From contig JASPKZ010001601.1 of the NCBI GenBank assembly GCA_030220185.1, positions 186,001 to 250,000 on the forward strand: a DNA stretch of 64,000 nt, in the 5' to 3' direction. Positions 20,866 to 31,173 of the stretch are shown here, in pieces. Within the stretch, counting starts at the first letter, position 1. The number at the start of each line of letters is the position of its first letter. Under the pieces are notes generated by a model. It worked only from the letters and a program-made list of their open reading frames with translations, did no database searches and was not told where the DNA came from. Source of the DNA: Diploptera punctata (Eukaryota; Arthropoda; Insecta; Blattodea; Blaberidae). A program made the position numbers and the translations under genes.

Positions 20866-21438
20866 AAACATAGGCTCAATTCTGGAAATGCATGCTATTA
20901 TGCATTGCAGAGACTTTTGATGTCCCAACTCCTTTCAAAAAACGTTAAACTGAAAATATATAAAACTATTATTCTACCAGTTATATTATATGGGTGCGAA
21001 ACATGGACTCTTACTTTAAGGGAGGAAAGGAGATTACAAGTATTTGAGAATAAAGTACTTAGGAACATTTTTGGACCAAAGAGAGATGAACAGACAGGTG
21101 AATGGAGAAGACTACATAACAATGAACTACATGGTATTTATAGGAAGCCAGATATAATAAGAACAGTTAAGTCTCGTAGACTGCGATGGGCAGGACATGT
21201 TTCACGTATGGGGAATGAAAGACGTGCACGGAAGCTTATTGCAGGAAAGCCAGAGGTAAAACGCCCAGTTGGTAGACCAAGAATGAGGTGGGAGAACAAC
21301 ATTCACTATGATTTGAGGGAAGTAGATTATACAGGGAATGATTGGAGAGGATTAGCTCAGGATAGGGATGTATGGAGAGCTTATGTCCGCGCGGCCATGA
21401 ACCTACGGGTTCGATAGTGCCAGTGAGTAAGTAAGTAA
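20866..21438 (+). mobile_element. RTE-A copy A10
   Basis: A forward copy with an open frame at 20905-21417 (170 codons: QRLLMSQLLSKNVKLKIYK to MNLRVR) and a 'gtaagtaagtaag' tail. Because A9 also has a complete 3' end, the pair is two copies facing each other and not one element with a twin-primed 5' inversion. Confidence 0.9.
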
Positions 21439-21649
21439 GGTATTACCCGTTTAAGGAGTAAGCGCAGTTGTTGACGGAGGGCACTGCAGTCGTGTTTATG
21501 CAGGAATAGACCACGTGACACTGCTATCTACGAGTGCAAAGGGGAATGGGACGTAGGACGCTGACAGTGTACACTGCCTTATATGACGTCACGTGTAGCA
21601 ACAAACAGAGCTTCCTGATTCTTCCGCCTGCAGAGATACTTTGAATGAG

Positions 21650-21734
21650 TAATATTTGAATTCAGCCACTTCCTCAATATTTCCCTCATTTGTCATTAGC
21701 TGTCCATTTCCATTATATAATGTATTTCTACGAG
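21650..21734 (-). mobile_element. RTE-A internal fragment A11
   Basis: Eighty-five bases equal to the NGNGQLMTNEGN...AEF segment of family A, reverse strand, without a 3' end. A rearranged piece. Confidence 0.75.
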
Positions 21735-22157
21735 AGAAAATGACTAAGACATTTATTTATAGATGTATTGAAGCCAAAGCGTTCAGATCAAAGACATAAA
21801 CGCTATTTCTAGACTCAGAAGGAATGACTGGTAAAAGGGGCAATTATATTTTAATAACTGTACTTAAAGAGTTAGGGTGGCATGTTCAGTTAGTCAAAGC
21901 TCTATTTATGAATGTAATAAACCTTCAAACGTTTCGTGCCTTTAATTACAATTGTATTTAAAACCTATGATTTTCTTTTCTCTCCAGGAAATAACATATT
22001 TTAATAACGCAGTAAAGGAACATAGCATACAGTAGTCACCACTGAGAATGGGTCTATGTCAAAGTGTTTATCGAACGGTAACGTCAAACAATTTGACTAA
22101 GAACGAAATTACAAGTAACGAACTTTGCTTTTTTCTTGGTCCTATATTCCCTTAATC
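21735..22157. other. Unannotated stretch
   Basis: No gene or repeat recognised before the (ATC)n tail of LINE copy C1. Confidence 0.4.
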
Positions 22158-22585
22158 ATCATCATCATCATCATCATCATCCGTGCAAGTATTAGGCCGT
22201 GTGGCCTGTGTTAAGAGGAATTTTCCATCCACGCTTTTTTGGACGTCCCAGCGATCTTTTGCCTTGGGGGCAGTAACGAAGCATGGCTTTTGGAATTCTA
22301 TGAGACGGCATTCGTTGAAGATGTGCTTTCCAGTTGTTCGGTAGTTTTGTATATGGTGAAGAATGGGTTCTACATCCAACTCTTCTATAATTTCCTCATT
22401 TCTTTTATGGTCCCAGTTTGTGTAGTCTGCTGTACGGCGCATAAATCGCATCTCATTTGCTGTTATTCGGCTTTCATCTATTCATCGTACTGTCCATGCT
22501 TCACTACCATATCTTAATACTGGTCTAGCGAGAACCTTATAAAGCCGTAATCTTGTGTTCTTCTGTACTAAAGATGGTTTCATTA
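22158..22585 (-). mobile_element. RTE-like LINE family C, copy C1
   Basis: The reverse strand reads TRLRLYKVLARPVLRYGSEA, a stop, then MRFMRRTADYTNWDHKRNEE and ELDVEPILHHI. After a frameshift it continues HLQRMPSHRIPKAMLRY and GRPKK. The 3' end is a (GATGAT)n tail, seen as (ATC)n at 22157-22182. It is 5'-truncated after the RT core. Confidence 0.78.
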
Positions 22586-22701
22586 TATCGTTAATAATAA
22601 AATTATTGTTTATTTCTGTGATCTTAGTTTTATATCGACCGCTCGGTAGGTATAAAAATTAAATCTTTTTTTTTTCAACCAAGGAAAATGCTGGGTATTA
22701 A

Positions 22702-22892
22702 TTTTATTACGAGTTCACAGCTGTGGTGTCGAGGTAGCGTGCTGCCTTGTCACGCAAAAGGCCCCGGTTCGATTCCCGGTCGGGACAAGTTTCCTGGGTG
22801 ATTTTTTTTCGAGGTTTTTTCTCACTTGTAAGACAAATGTCAGGAAAACTTTAAGGCCGAAACGGTCCCCGAACATCATCTGGCCATCATTA
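22702..22892 (+). mobile_element. SINE-1 copy lacking the distal tail
   Basis: The tRNA-like head 'tggtgtcgaggtagcgtgct' with B box 'ggttcgattcccgg', then 'aggccgaaacggtccccgaa' and 'tggccatcatt'. It ends next to element M5. Confidence 0.8.
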
Positions 22893-23273
22893 ACATAAGT
22901 AAAGCCACGAGTGATTTCCAATTTACCTAAAGGATTTGGAAATCAAGAGTGGCATTTGTTAGGACTATTTAACGAATAAAATTAAGATTTTTACTCACAA
23001 ATCATTATTTAAATATAGTTATTTTAAAATATTTATATATTTAATGTAAACGGCGATGTTTGAAAACAAATGAAAAACGATTGGTACGCTTCATTTGCTT
23101 CTTTTCTTCATCACTGCAACCAGAACATATTATTTATTGCCAAAGAATCGCTATGTTGTAAGAATGCACTCTGGTGGAGAAATTTATAACCAACATTATA
23201 GGTATTAATTAATTTCTGTTGTCCTATGATGTAAATATGTCAATTATATTTATCTGCAACATCATTTCCTGGA

Positions 23274-23460
23274 TCAATCCATTACAGACAGAAATGGATT
23301 GATCACATGGATGGAATGAACAAGGAGAGATATCCATTGTTAGCCAGAAATTATCAAGCAAGAGGAAGGCGTGATGTTGGAAGACCTAGAAGACGTTGGG
23401 CTGATGCAATATGAAGTCGGAACGGGCAATTGCCTAATCCTTGGAGTGATGATGATGATG
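23274..23460 (+). mobile_element. RTE-like LINE 3' fragment C6 with target-site duplication
   Basis: It encodes HYRQKWIDHMDGMNKERYPL, then GRRDVGRPRRRWADAI and a stop, followed by a (GATGAT)n tail. It is flanked by the 13-bp duplication 'atcatttcctgga' at 23261-23273 and 23461-23473, inside M5. Confidence 0.85.
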
Positions 23461-23786
23461 ATCATTTCCTGGAAAATAATTCGAAAGTGCAAACAGCGGT
23501 TTCTTTTTTTGGTGGTATAATCAATTGTTACAATGTGTTTATATTATCTCTCGCATGCGCTACGTGTTGACATTGATGCACTATATATATATATTGGTAG
23601 CCGTATTTCTTAGAGAGTCAGTCACTGCAAAATAATGCTATGACCCATTCAGAATGTTAAATAGGAGGTGCTTCCTTTATTATGATAAACTTTAGTTGGT
23701 AAATTCTAGGTGAAACATGACTGTGATTGGTTGTAAATAAAAATCATTGAAATGCGATTGGTCATTGACTCCCATGAGTTAAATAC

Positions 23787-24294
23787 TTACTTACTTACTT
23801 ACTCACTGGCACTATCGAACCCGTAGCTCTCCATACATCCCTATCCTGAGCTAATGCTTTCCAATCATTCCCTGTATAATCTACTTCCCTCAAATCATAG
23901 TTAATGTTATTTTCCCACCTCATTCTTGGTCTACCAACTTAGCGTTTTCCATCTGGCTTTCCTACAAGAAGCTTCCATGCAAGTCTTTCATTCCCCATAC
24001 GCGCAAGATGTCCTGTCCATCGCAGTCTACGAGACTTAACTGTTCTTATTATGTCTGGATTCCTATAAAGACCATGTAGTTCATTGTTATGTAGTCTTCT
24101 CCATTCACCTGTCTGTTAATCTCTCGTTGGTCCAAAATAATTTTCCTAAGTACTTTATTCTCAAATACTTGTAATCTCTTTTCCTCCCTTAAAGTAAGAG
24201 TCCATGTTTCACACCCATATAATATAACTGGTAGAATAATAGTTTTATATATTTTCAGTTTAACGTTTTTTGAAAGGAGTTGGGACATCAAGAG
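23787..24294 (-). mobile_element. RTE-A copy A12 with 16-bp target-site duplication
   Basis: A reverse 3' end with a TTAC tail, flanked by 'cccatgagttaaatac' at 23771-23786 and 24295-24310. The frame 24049-24291 (SQLLSKNVKLKIYK to LRKIILDQ) breaks after VLRKI. A short deletion removes the 'ggttcatggccgcgcgg' segment near 23828. Confidence 0.92.
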
Positions 24295-24324
24295 CCCATG
24301 AGTTAAATACTCATCATTAACATA

Positions 24325-24370
24325 TTCATTAAGTTTAGGATTGAGGCCTCTCCTGGCGCACTGTCAACAC
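24325..24370 (+). repeat. Dispersed repeat D, fragment D1
   Basis: It matches the start of D2 (34553-34735) and D3 (39195-39378) around 'ctctcctggcgca' and is cut off before the Tigger relic. Confidence 0.45.
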
Positions 24371-24384
24371 ATACACATCATATA

Positions 24385-25610
24385 CAGTGAAACTTGCTCA
24401 AAGCGGAATCGCATCGGACCAATTTTTTTTCCCACATTGGACAAAATTGCGCATTATAAAAAAACTAAAACCTATTAAAAATCTTAGATTACAGAGCACC
24501 GTATATGTCTTTCTACGCACCTTGGATTAATTGTAGTTCCGCTGCCTTTGAAAAGTGACGTATAGTACGTACGAGCGACTTCGACGGTAACGCACGAAAA
24601 AACAGTCCCGTTTCGTCAGCGTTAAAAATGTATGTTAGGCGCGTGGCCTGAAATTAAAGTATGCTATTTCAGTTTCCACTCACTAACTACACTTTCGTCC
24701 ACATCCTTTGATTCCCCACAAATTTCATTCCACACTACATTGTGTCGTCTTTTTAAACTGTCCACAGCCAACCTGAAGATGCCTTGAAATCGTTATTCTC
24801 TAGGGATACAGCAACAGCCTAGGGCTTGACTTTGGAGCATCGGTCCGGAAATTTGCACCACTTTTCGTTTACTGACAATGATACATACGTTTTAGCCATC
24901 TTTGTTTCGTAAATTCAGAAGCTACCTGTAAGAGATCGTTCTCAGATTAAAGTAACTTTTCCATCTATTTAATATACTTCTAGAATCTGCAATCATATCC
25001 CCATTTTCATTCCGAATTATGTTTGTTCTAGCCTGAAACCCTTTCTTCTCTATACTAATTCCCTGATATAATTCTCTAATGTACCTTTTTTTGCATTCAT
25101 TTCAAGATCATTAATCTTCTCTCTCAAATATTCCCTCTTTTTACTCTTTAGTAACTTGGTGGTTTCCCGTCTAACATTACCCAATTGCTCTAAATTTACA
25201 TTTGAGCCTTTGGCATGGGTTCCCTGAAGTAGTCCCCGCCCGGAGAACCGAACTCAGAATTTAAACTAATTTAAGATTTTACCGTACAATGGTTATTTGT
25301 AAGACAGGTATCTGTATTTCGCATAACGGGTGTGCAGTGAGGCCGAAGTAAAATTTTAGGTACAGCTAGAATAACCCAGCGGCATAACGTTTTTTGGCAT
25401 AACGGAAATTTAATGAAATGGAAACTAATTAATTTCTTTGCTTTTCCGCTTTATAAACTTTTTTCATGAATTGTGTAGAAGTGTCCTTCCGTTTCCGCGT
25501 TGGACAGATTCCGTTTTATACAAGATAAATACACGTAAAATAACTATTATTTCGCCGGGACAAATAAATGTGTTTACATTGGACAGATTCCATATTATTC
25601 ACGTTCCGGA
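24385..25610 (-). mobile_element. pogo/Tigger-like DNA transposon relic
   Basis: The left end 'cagtgaaacttgctcaaagc' resembles Tigger inverted repeats. The reverse strand encodes NNDFKASSGWL, FKRRHN and NEICGESKDVDESVVSEWK, the N-terminal CENP-B/pogo DNA-binding region, with several stops. The right part has two 'ttggacagattcc' blocks, similar to 'cattggacaaaatt' at the left. The DDE catalytic region is absent; a LINE fragment occupies the middle. Confidence 0.65.
24945..25300 (-). pseudogene. LINE polyprotein fragment upstream of the RT domain
   Basis: The reverse strand reads NLEQLGNVRRETTKLLKSKK, REYLREKINDLEMN, then in another frame KKRYIRELYQGI, KKGFQARTNIIRNENGDMIA and SRSILNRWKSYF. 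This is the linker between endonuclease and RT of RTE-like LINEs (typically ending RWKEYF). The frameshift lies in an A-rich run near 25097. Confidence 0.65.
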
Positions 25611-25808
25611 TTAAACACATTTTATCGGGGCAGCGTAACTCCGCTGGATGACGACATACCTCACCTCCACTGGCTTATGATCGTCAATCACTGTCATTAA
25701 CACATGTGGACGTGAGGCCAGCAACCGCCTGGTGTTTAATAATAGCATTGTGGTGAAATCCATAAAGTTTTCAATGATTGACATGAGTTCCGCATTCTCG
25801 CCTGTGGA

Positions 25809-26516
25809 TTCAATCACCTTTCAATGATTTTTTACTTACAACCAATCACAGTCGTGTTTCGCCTACAATAATTACCAACTAAAGTTTATCATAACAAAAA
25901 AGCATCTCCTTTTTAACATTCTGAATAGGTCATAGTATTATTTTGCAGTGACTGACTCTCTAAGAAATACGGCTACCAGATTGTATATATAGTGCATGAA
26001 TGTCAACACATAGCGCATGCGGGAGTTAATATAAAAACATTTGTAACAATTGATTATACCACCAAAAAAAATAAACCACTGTTTGCACTTTCTTAAACGT
26101 ATTTTTTTCCCAGGTAATAACATTCCAGAAAAATATAATTGTCATATTTACATCATAGAGTAAATATACAGTTCGATGTGTTTCATTTTTTCTCCACTAG
26201 AGAGCATTCTTACAATATTGCGTTCCTTTGGCAATAAATAATATGATCTGGTTGCAGTGATGAACAAAAAAGCAAATGAATCGTGCCAATCGTTTCTCAT
26301 TTGTTTTCAAACATCGCCGTTTACATTAAATATATAAATATTTTAAAATAACTATATTTAAATAATGATTTGTAAGTAAACAGCTTAATTTTATTCGTTA
26401 AATAGTCCTAACAAATGCCACTCTTGATTTCCAAATTCTTTAGATAAATTCACTCCTCACTTCGTGAGTCCTGAATTTATCGAAGATTTGGAAATCACTC
26501 GTGGCATTACTTATGA
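25809..26516 (-). mobile_element. MITE-like element M, copy M6
   Basis: A nearly complete reverse copy of M4: it ends with the hairpin 'aaatcactcgtggcattac' and includes 'tctccactagagagcattct'. The 'gactatttaactcatg' end is missing. Confidence 0.78.
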
Positions 26517-26651
26517 CAAATACATAATTGTGGAGCCCGTGTTACAGACCTGCAGCCAAACCTGAAATAAGAAACCACCGAACAAAAATGTCGATGTATT
26601 GAATTTCGACGTTAATAATCCGAGGTGTTGAAGAGAATCATTAAATAAAAT

Positions 26652-26958
26652 ACTACAATCCAGCCGCTGAGTTCCTGGCTCTGACATTTTCACGACAGTG
26701 TTGCCGATATGGACATTCAGTGAGAGGGGCCGCTTTATGTACCACGCGGAATATCAAAACATGGCGGTTAGCAGAAATACAGCCGACAACATCGCAGCAA
26801 TTTCAAACCTTACTAGCGGCGTCAAGAGCAGTGATGGTTCTGGCAGACTTTCATTCCAACTTCAACTATTTCCTTATTGGCTGTAGAGGGCGAGTTTCTG
26901 CCTTTTGCCCTTCGTACAAACTAAACGCCAGGGCCGGAAAATCAGCGGCTGGACTGTA
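26652..26958. mobile_element. Short MITE with imperfect inverted ends
   Basis: The left end 'tccagccgctgagttcctgg' and the right end (complement of 'ggccggaaaatcagcggctg') form about 30-bp inverted repeats around a GC-richer interior. The two open frames inside (26698-26886, 26720-26959) have no known motif. Confidence 0.5.
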
Positions 26959-26975
26959 AATACCAGAGTGAATAC

Positions 26976-27018
26976 TTACTTACTTACTTACTCACTGGCA
27001 CTATCGAACCCGTAGGTT
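26976..27018 (-). mobile_element. RTE-A copy A13, 43-bp insertion with target-site duplication
   Basis: Only the TTAC tail and the last 25 or so bases of family A are present. The flanks repeat 'cagagtgaatac' at 26964-26975 and 27019-27030; its first two bases may also belong to the element. This is an extreme 5' truncation. Confidence 0.9.
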
Positions 27019-27089
27019 CAGAGTGAATACATTTTAAATTACGAAAGAGGAATTAAATCTTGAATATCTGCTATTTTTTTGTTTCTTAA

Positions 27090-28092
27090 CCCATTCGCCT
27101 CAATGGACGAGGTAGACTCGTCAGCAGTTCAATGACCTTCAACTCAGATGACGAGATACACTCGCTGAACTCTGCTGTTATATATTTTGTAAATCCCTTG
27201 GCAGGGTAATCTTTTGTTAACATTTATGAACATTAGATGGCGATGTGGTTGTTTTTCAAGAAAATGAAAATAATTTGCAGTTCTCTTTACATCAATTAAA
27301 TCAGTTATGCCAACAATATGATTTCAAAATATCAAAAGAAAAAAAACAAAATTAATGGCATTTTGGGGAAACGAACATATAAGATCAAAAATCGTAATAG
27401 ACAACAAACAAGTAACAAATTTTAATTATTTCGGTTGTAACTTTACTACAAACACAAAACCTGAAAGAGACATACATATGAAACTGTCGAAAACATAATG
27501 ATATGCGGAACTCTACATAAAAAAATTAAATAATAAAACAAGAAGAGATACTAGATTGAAGTTTTATAAAACATTGGCAGTTCCTGCATTAGTTTTTGGG
27601 TGCGAAACTTGGGTAATGACGAAAATATTGCTAAGTAGAATACAAAGCGCAGAAATGAACTTCCTTAGAAGGACAAAAGGCTGCACAAGATTGGATCGGA
27701 TAAAGAATGAAGATATAAGAACAGAGTTAAATATATATCCACTGAATGAGAAAATCAGAGAATATAAAGAGAAATGGTTTAGACATGTGGAAAGAATGAA
27801 TGTAACAAGATTATCAAGAGCAGCATTCAACTACAAGCCAAGAGGTTCAAGGAGTGTAGGAAGGCCAGTGAAAAGATGGACAGAACAACTGTGAGGCGGA
27901 ACAGGCAATTTCTGCCTAGCCCGTGAAATGAAGAAGAAGAGGAATGCGTTTTTACATTCACCATTATTGTGATCTCAAGTACCGTTATATTTTGTTTGTT
28001 TTGAATGTCAGAAAATATATTATATAATTTATGCCAGTTTAAATCCGGTTTGTGGGAAAAAGCGTTGAACATTTAAGCCTGAAGGGAATGTG
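27090..28092. mobile_element. Possible piggyBac-derived element (TTAA-flanked), split by a LINE
   Basis: TTAA lies at 27086-27089 and 28093-28096. The inward ends read CCCATTCGCCTCA on the left and, on the opposite strand, CACATTCCCTTCA on the right: an imperfect inverted pair beginning C(C/A)C as in piggyBac ends. There is no transposase; LINE copy C2 fills most of the interior. The match is short, so chance is possible. Confidence 0.4.
27233..27957 (+). mobile_element. RTE-like LINE family C, copy C2
   Basis: The translation starts at the remains of the catalytic site (GDVVVFQENENNLQ, where FADD is expected) and continues QQYDFKISKEKK, NYFGCNFT, a stop, then the 112-codon frame 27556-27894: KTLAVPALVFGCETWVMTKI, NFLRRTKGCTRLDRIKNEDI, KWFRHVERM and GRPVKRW. 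The tail is 'gaagaagaag'. It is 5'-truncated at or near the YADD position. Confidence 0.8.
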
Positions 28093-28168
28093 TTAATGCG
28101 CTGCTAACAAAGGTTGATGAATCTGTATATGAACACACAGTGCAAGAAATTAGAAACATAAACATGGC

Positions 28169-28483
28169 TTAATACTGTACCTCGAGATCCAGATCTTCAA
28201 AACTGTCGCTTAGACTCTCCAGACAGTTCTTCCGCAGAGACTCAGATCTGTTGGAGCTCGCTGACGCAAGAGGCGATGCCACTTTGTTCTTCTTAGTCGA
28301 GCCGGAAGTGGAAGCACCACCTTGTTTCATTTGCACGTACCCCATGATTTCCGGTTCGCGGAATGATAGTTTCTTCCTAGGCCTATCTATTGTCACAACT
28401 GCCGTCGCGTCAGAAGCAGTGTTACCAACACCTCCGGCCTTCCCCTTTAGCATCACTTGGCTCCCAACTTTTATGCATAGCAC
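28169..28483 (-). CDS. Hypothetical protein, 104 codons
   Basis: An uninterrupted reverse-strand frame with balanced composition in AT-rich surroundings and no link to any repeat in the window. The product starts MLCIKVGSQVMLKG and has a central KKLSFREPEIMGYVQMKQGG segment, a low-complexity Ser/Ala/Lys stretch (STKKNKVASPLASASSN) and an acidic end SFEDLDLEVQY. No signal peptide or membrane segment is visible. The first ATG at 28483 is not certain: a possible 3' splice site lies upstream on the reverse strand (gttcgtgtcag near 28491), so this could be the last exon of a host gene. I do not recognise the family. A processed copy is also possible, but I see no poly(A). Confidence 0.5.
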   Translation of the reverse strand: MLCIKVGSQVMLKGKAGGVGNTASDATAVVTIDRPRKKLSFREPEIMGYVQMKQGGASTSGSTKKNKVASPLASASSNRSESLRKNCLESLSDSFEDLDLEVQY

Positions 28484-28978
28484 TACCCACTGACACGAAC
28501 CCTAGCACAGTTCACTTGTTAATTATATAACACAAACAGCAGAACTAACTTTAAATTCTTTCCAAATTGTTAATTTAAAGATGGCAGTCAGTAGACTACA
28601 GACAAGAGACAAGCGTTGGAGACAATTATCGGTCGTGCTATAAATAACAACACATTCAGGTTGACATTTTGTTCGAACTTTGTACAACAGTGCTACATTA
28701 TGTAATTTGTGACAGGGGTACTTCCTAGAATTAAAATGTATTTGGGACCACACATAAGCTGTTGTTATACAGTGGTTAACGGTAACTCAAGGATTGGCAG
28801 ATACATGTACCTATGGAAGCGAAATTAATGTTTTCGAAAAGTGTAAATTTGATTGACGGGTTTAATATGGTCAGATTTGCAAACAAATTTTGTTGAAATG
28901 AATACTTGAGCCAATTTTAAAACTTCCTTGGGAAATGAATATAAAAGGCCAAGAAATTGTATTGTTAACAGAGTGTGG
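28484..28978. other. Unannotated stretch upstream of the 104-codon frame
   Basis: No repeat or coding motif recognised. It could hold upstream exon or promoter sequence of the frame at 28169-28483. Confidence 0.4.
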
Positions 28979-30470
28979 CCAGTAGCTCCCATACGAGTAC
29001 ATACAGAGAGGAGCCAGTAGCTCCCATACGAGTACATACAGAGAGGAGCCAGTAGCTCCCTTACGAGTACATACAGAGAGGAGCCAGTATCCCCCTTACG
29101 AGTACATACAGAGAGGCCCAGTAGCTCCCATACGAGTACATACAGAGAGGGGCCAGTAGCTCCCTTACGAGTACATACAGAGAGGGGCCAGTAGCACCCT
29201 TACGAGTACAAACAGAGGGGCCAGTAGCTCCCTTACGAGTACATACAGAGAGGGGCCAGTAGCTCCCTTACGAGTACATACAGAGAGGAGCCAGTAGCTC
29301 CCTTACGAGTACATACAGAGAGGGCCAGTAGCTCCCTTACGAGTACATACAGAGAGGGGCCAGTAGCTCCCTTACGAGTACAAACAAGAGGGGCCAGTAT
29401 CTCCCTTACGAGTACATACAGAGAGGGGCCAGTAGTTCCCATACGAGTACAAACAGAGAGAGGCCAGTAGATCCCATACGAGTACAAACAGAGAGGAGCC
29501 AGTAGCTCCCTTACGAGTACATACAGAGAGGGGCCAGTAGCTCCCATACGAGTACATACAGAGAGGGGCCAGTAACTCCCATACGAGTACATACAGAGAG
29601 AGGCCAGTAGATCCCATACGAGTACATACAGAGAGGAGCCAGTAGCTCCCTTACGAGTACATACAGAGAGGGGCCAGTAGCTCCCATACGAGTACATACA
29701 GAGAGGGGCCAGTAACTCCCATACGAGTACATACAGAGAGGAGCCAGTAGCTCCCATACGAGTACAAACAGAGAGAGGCCAGTAGATCCCATACGAGTAC
29801 AAACAGAGAGGAGCCAGTAGCTCCCTTACGAGTACATACAGAGAGGGGCCAGTAGCTCCCATACGGGGAGTACAAACAGAGAGGGGCCAGTAGAGTAGCT
29901 TTTCCCTAACGAGTACATACAGGAGAGGGGCAAGAAGTAGATCCCATACGAGTAGATACAGAGAGGGCGCCATATAGTAGTAACACCCATACGAGTACAA
30001 AACAGAAGAGGGGCCAGTAGCTCACATACGAGTACATACAGAGGGGGGCACAGATAGCCTCACGTACGAGTGAGGTACATCAGAGAGGGGCCAGCCTAGC
30101 TCCCATACGAGTACATACAGAGAGGGGCCAGTAACTCCCCTACGAGTAAAAACAGATGAGGGCCAGTGCCTCCCATTACGAGTAAATACAGAGAGGGGCC
30201 AGTAGCTCCCATACGAGTACAAACAGAGAAGGAGCAGTAGATCCCTTACGAGTGCATACAGAGAGGGGCCAGTAGCTACCATACGGAGTACATACAGAGA
30301 GGGGCCAGTAGCTCTCTACCGAGTAGAGATTACAAAGAGGCGGCCAGTAACTCCCATATGAGTACAAACAGAAAGGGGCCAGTAGATCCCCTTACGAGTA
30401 CATACAGAGAGGAGCCAGTAGCTCCCTTACGAAAACAAAATGGGCTAGTTTATCATTTACGAGTATTGAG
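28979..30470. repeat. 35-bp minisatellite, about 42 copies
   Basis: The unit has two parts: 'ccagtagctcccatacgag' and 'tacatacagagagggg'. The period is 35 bp. Units are nearly identical up to about 29870, then show insertions and substitutions (29870-30370), and fade out by 30470. The reverse strand is open in all three frames over many units (up to 255 codons at 29233-30000, MYSYGSYWPLSVCTR repeats). This follows from a stop-free unit and is not a gene. Confidence 0.95.
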
Positions 30471-30979
30471 AGGAGGCTGTTGCTCCCATATTATTACATA
30501 AAAGTGTGAATCAATCTATCGTACGTAAATATAATAGGGGAGTCTAGATTTGCTCCAGTGGTCTACAAGATATTATTAATTTGTTGCGTATTGTGTTGTT
30601 CATAAGAGGTTAACAAAATAAACCCTTTTTAATTAATTAGACAATTCATTGTTACTGATCATCAAATTCCTTGTCCTTCACATCGGTAGAACCCAGACAT
30701 AAGCCTAATCTAAAACACGCCCTGAAGAGACCCTCGTGCCTACACTAAAGTTTGCTGCAAATTCTGAGAAAAGTTCCAACTTATCAGACCAGGTTTTCTC
30801 AACTCAGTGGTCAATTATAAAGTTGAATCGTCTTTAACGACAAAAAAAAAATGTAGCTGATGCAAACAACTGTAAATATCTTGTTAAATTCTAACTTTAA
30901 GTTGTCACAACTTTGAAGTTAAAACATATTTCTTACGTAATAAAACATGTTCGATGTACAAGAGTTCAATTTATAATCT
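30471..30979. other. Unannotated stretch
   Basis: A few decayed remnants of the 35-bp unit lie near 30480-30500; otherwise nothing is recognised. Confidence 0.4.
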
Positions 30980-31120
30980 GGATGCAAGAAATAAGAACTG
31001 GGATGAGAGCAAGAGGACTGGAGGACATGGATTGGATGCAGAGAGACGAGTGGAGAAGAAAAATAAAACTTTAGGTACAGAAAGATCTGTATTCATTAAA
31101 ATTCTGTATATAAATAAAAC

Positions 31121-31156
<36 letters not shown>

Positions 31157-31158
31157 TA
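30980..31158 (+). mobile_element. RTE-like LINE 3' end (C8) with (ATT)n tail
   Basis: It encodes RTGMRARGLEDMDWMQRDEW with RRKIKL, the typical C terminus of a further RTE-like family. A (TTA/ATT)n run follows at 31121-31158, probably its tail. Confidence 0.6.
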
Positions 31159-31173
31159 CTATTGCATCATTCC

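Larger units (their letters stand above)
22894..24312 (+). mobile_element. MITE-like element M, copy M5, carrying two LINE insertions
   Basis: It starts 'cataagtaaagccacgag' with a shortened hairpin and continues along the M4 sequence. It is interrupted by a LINE fragment (23274-23460) and by RTE-A copy A12 (23787-24294); the M end resumes after A12 with 'catgagttaaatactc'. Confidence 0.75.

Noticed and set aside
20247..21438. Twin-primed (5'-inverted) single LINE insertion
   Set aside because: Both halves contain the same complete 3' end, so they are two copies.
29233..30000. 255-codon reverse frame with SYGSYWPLSVCTR-like repeats
   Set aside because: It is a product of the 35-bp minisatellite, which is stop-free in all three reverse frames.
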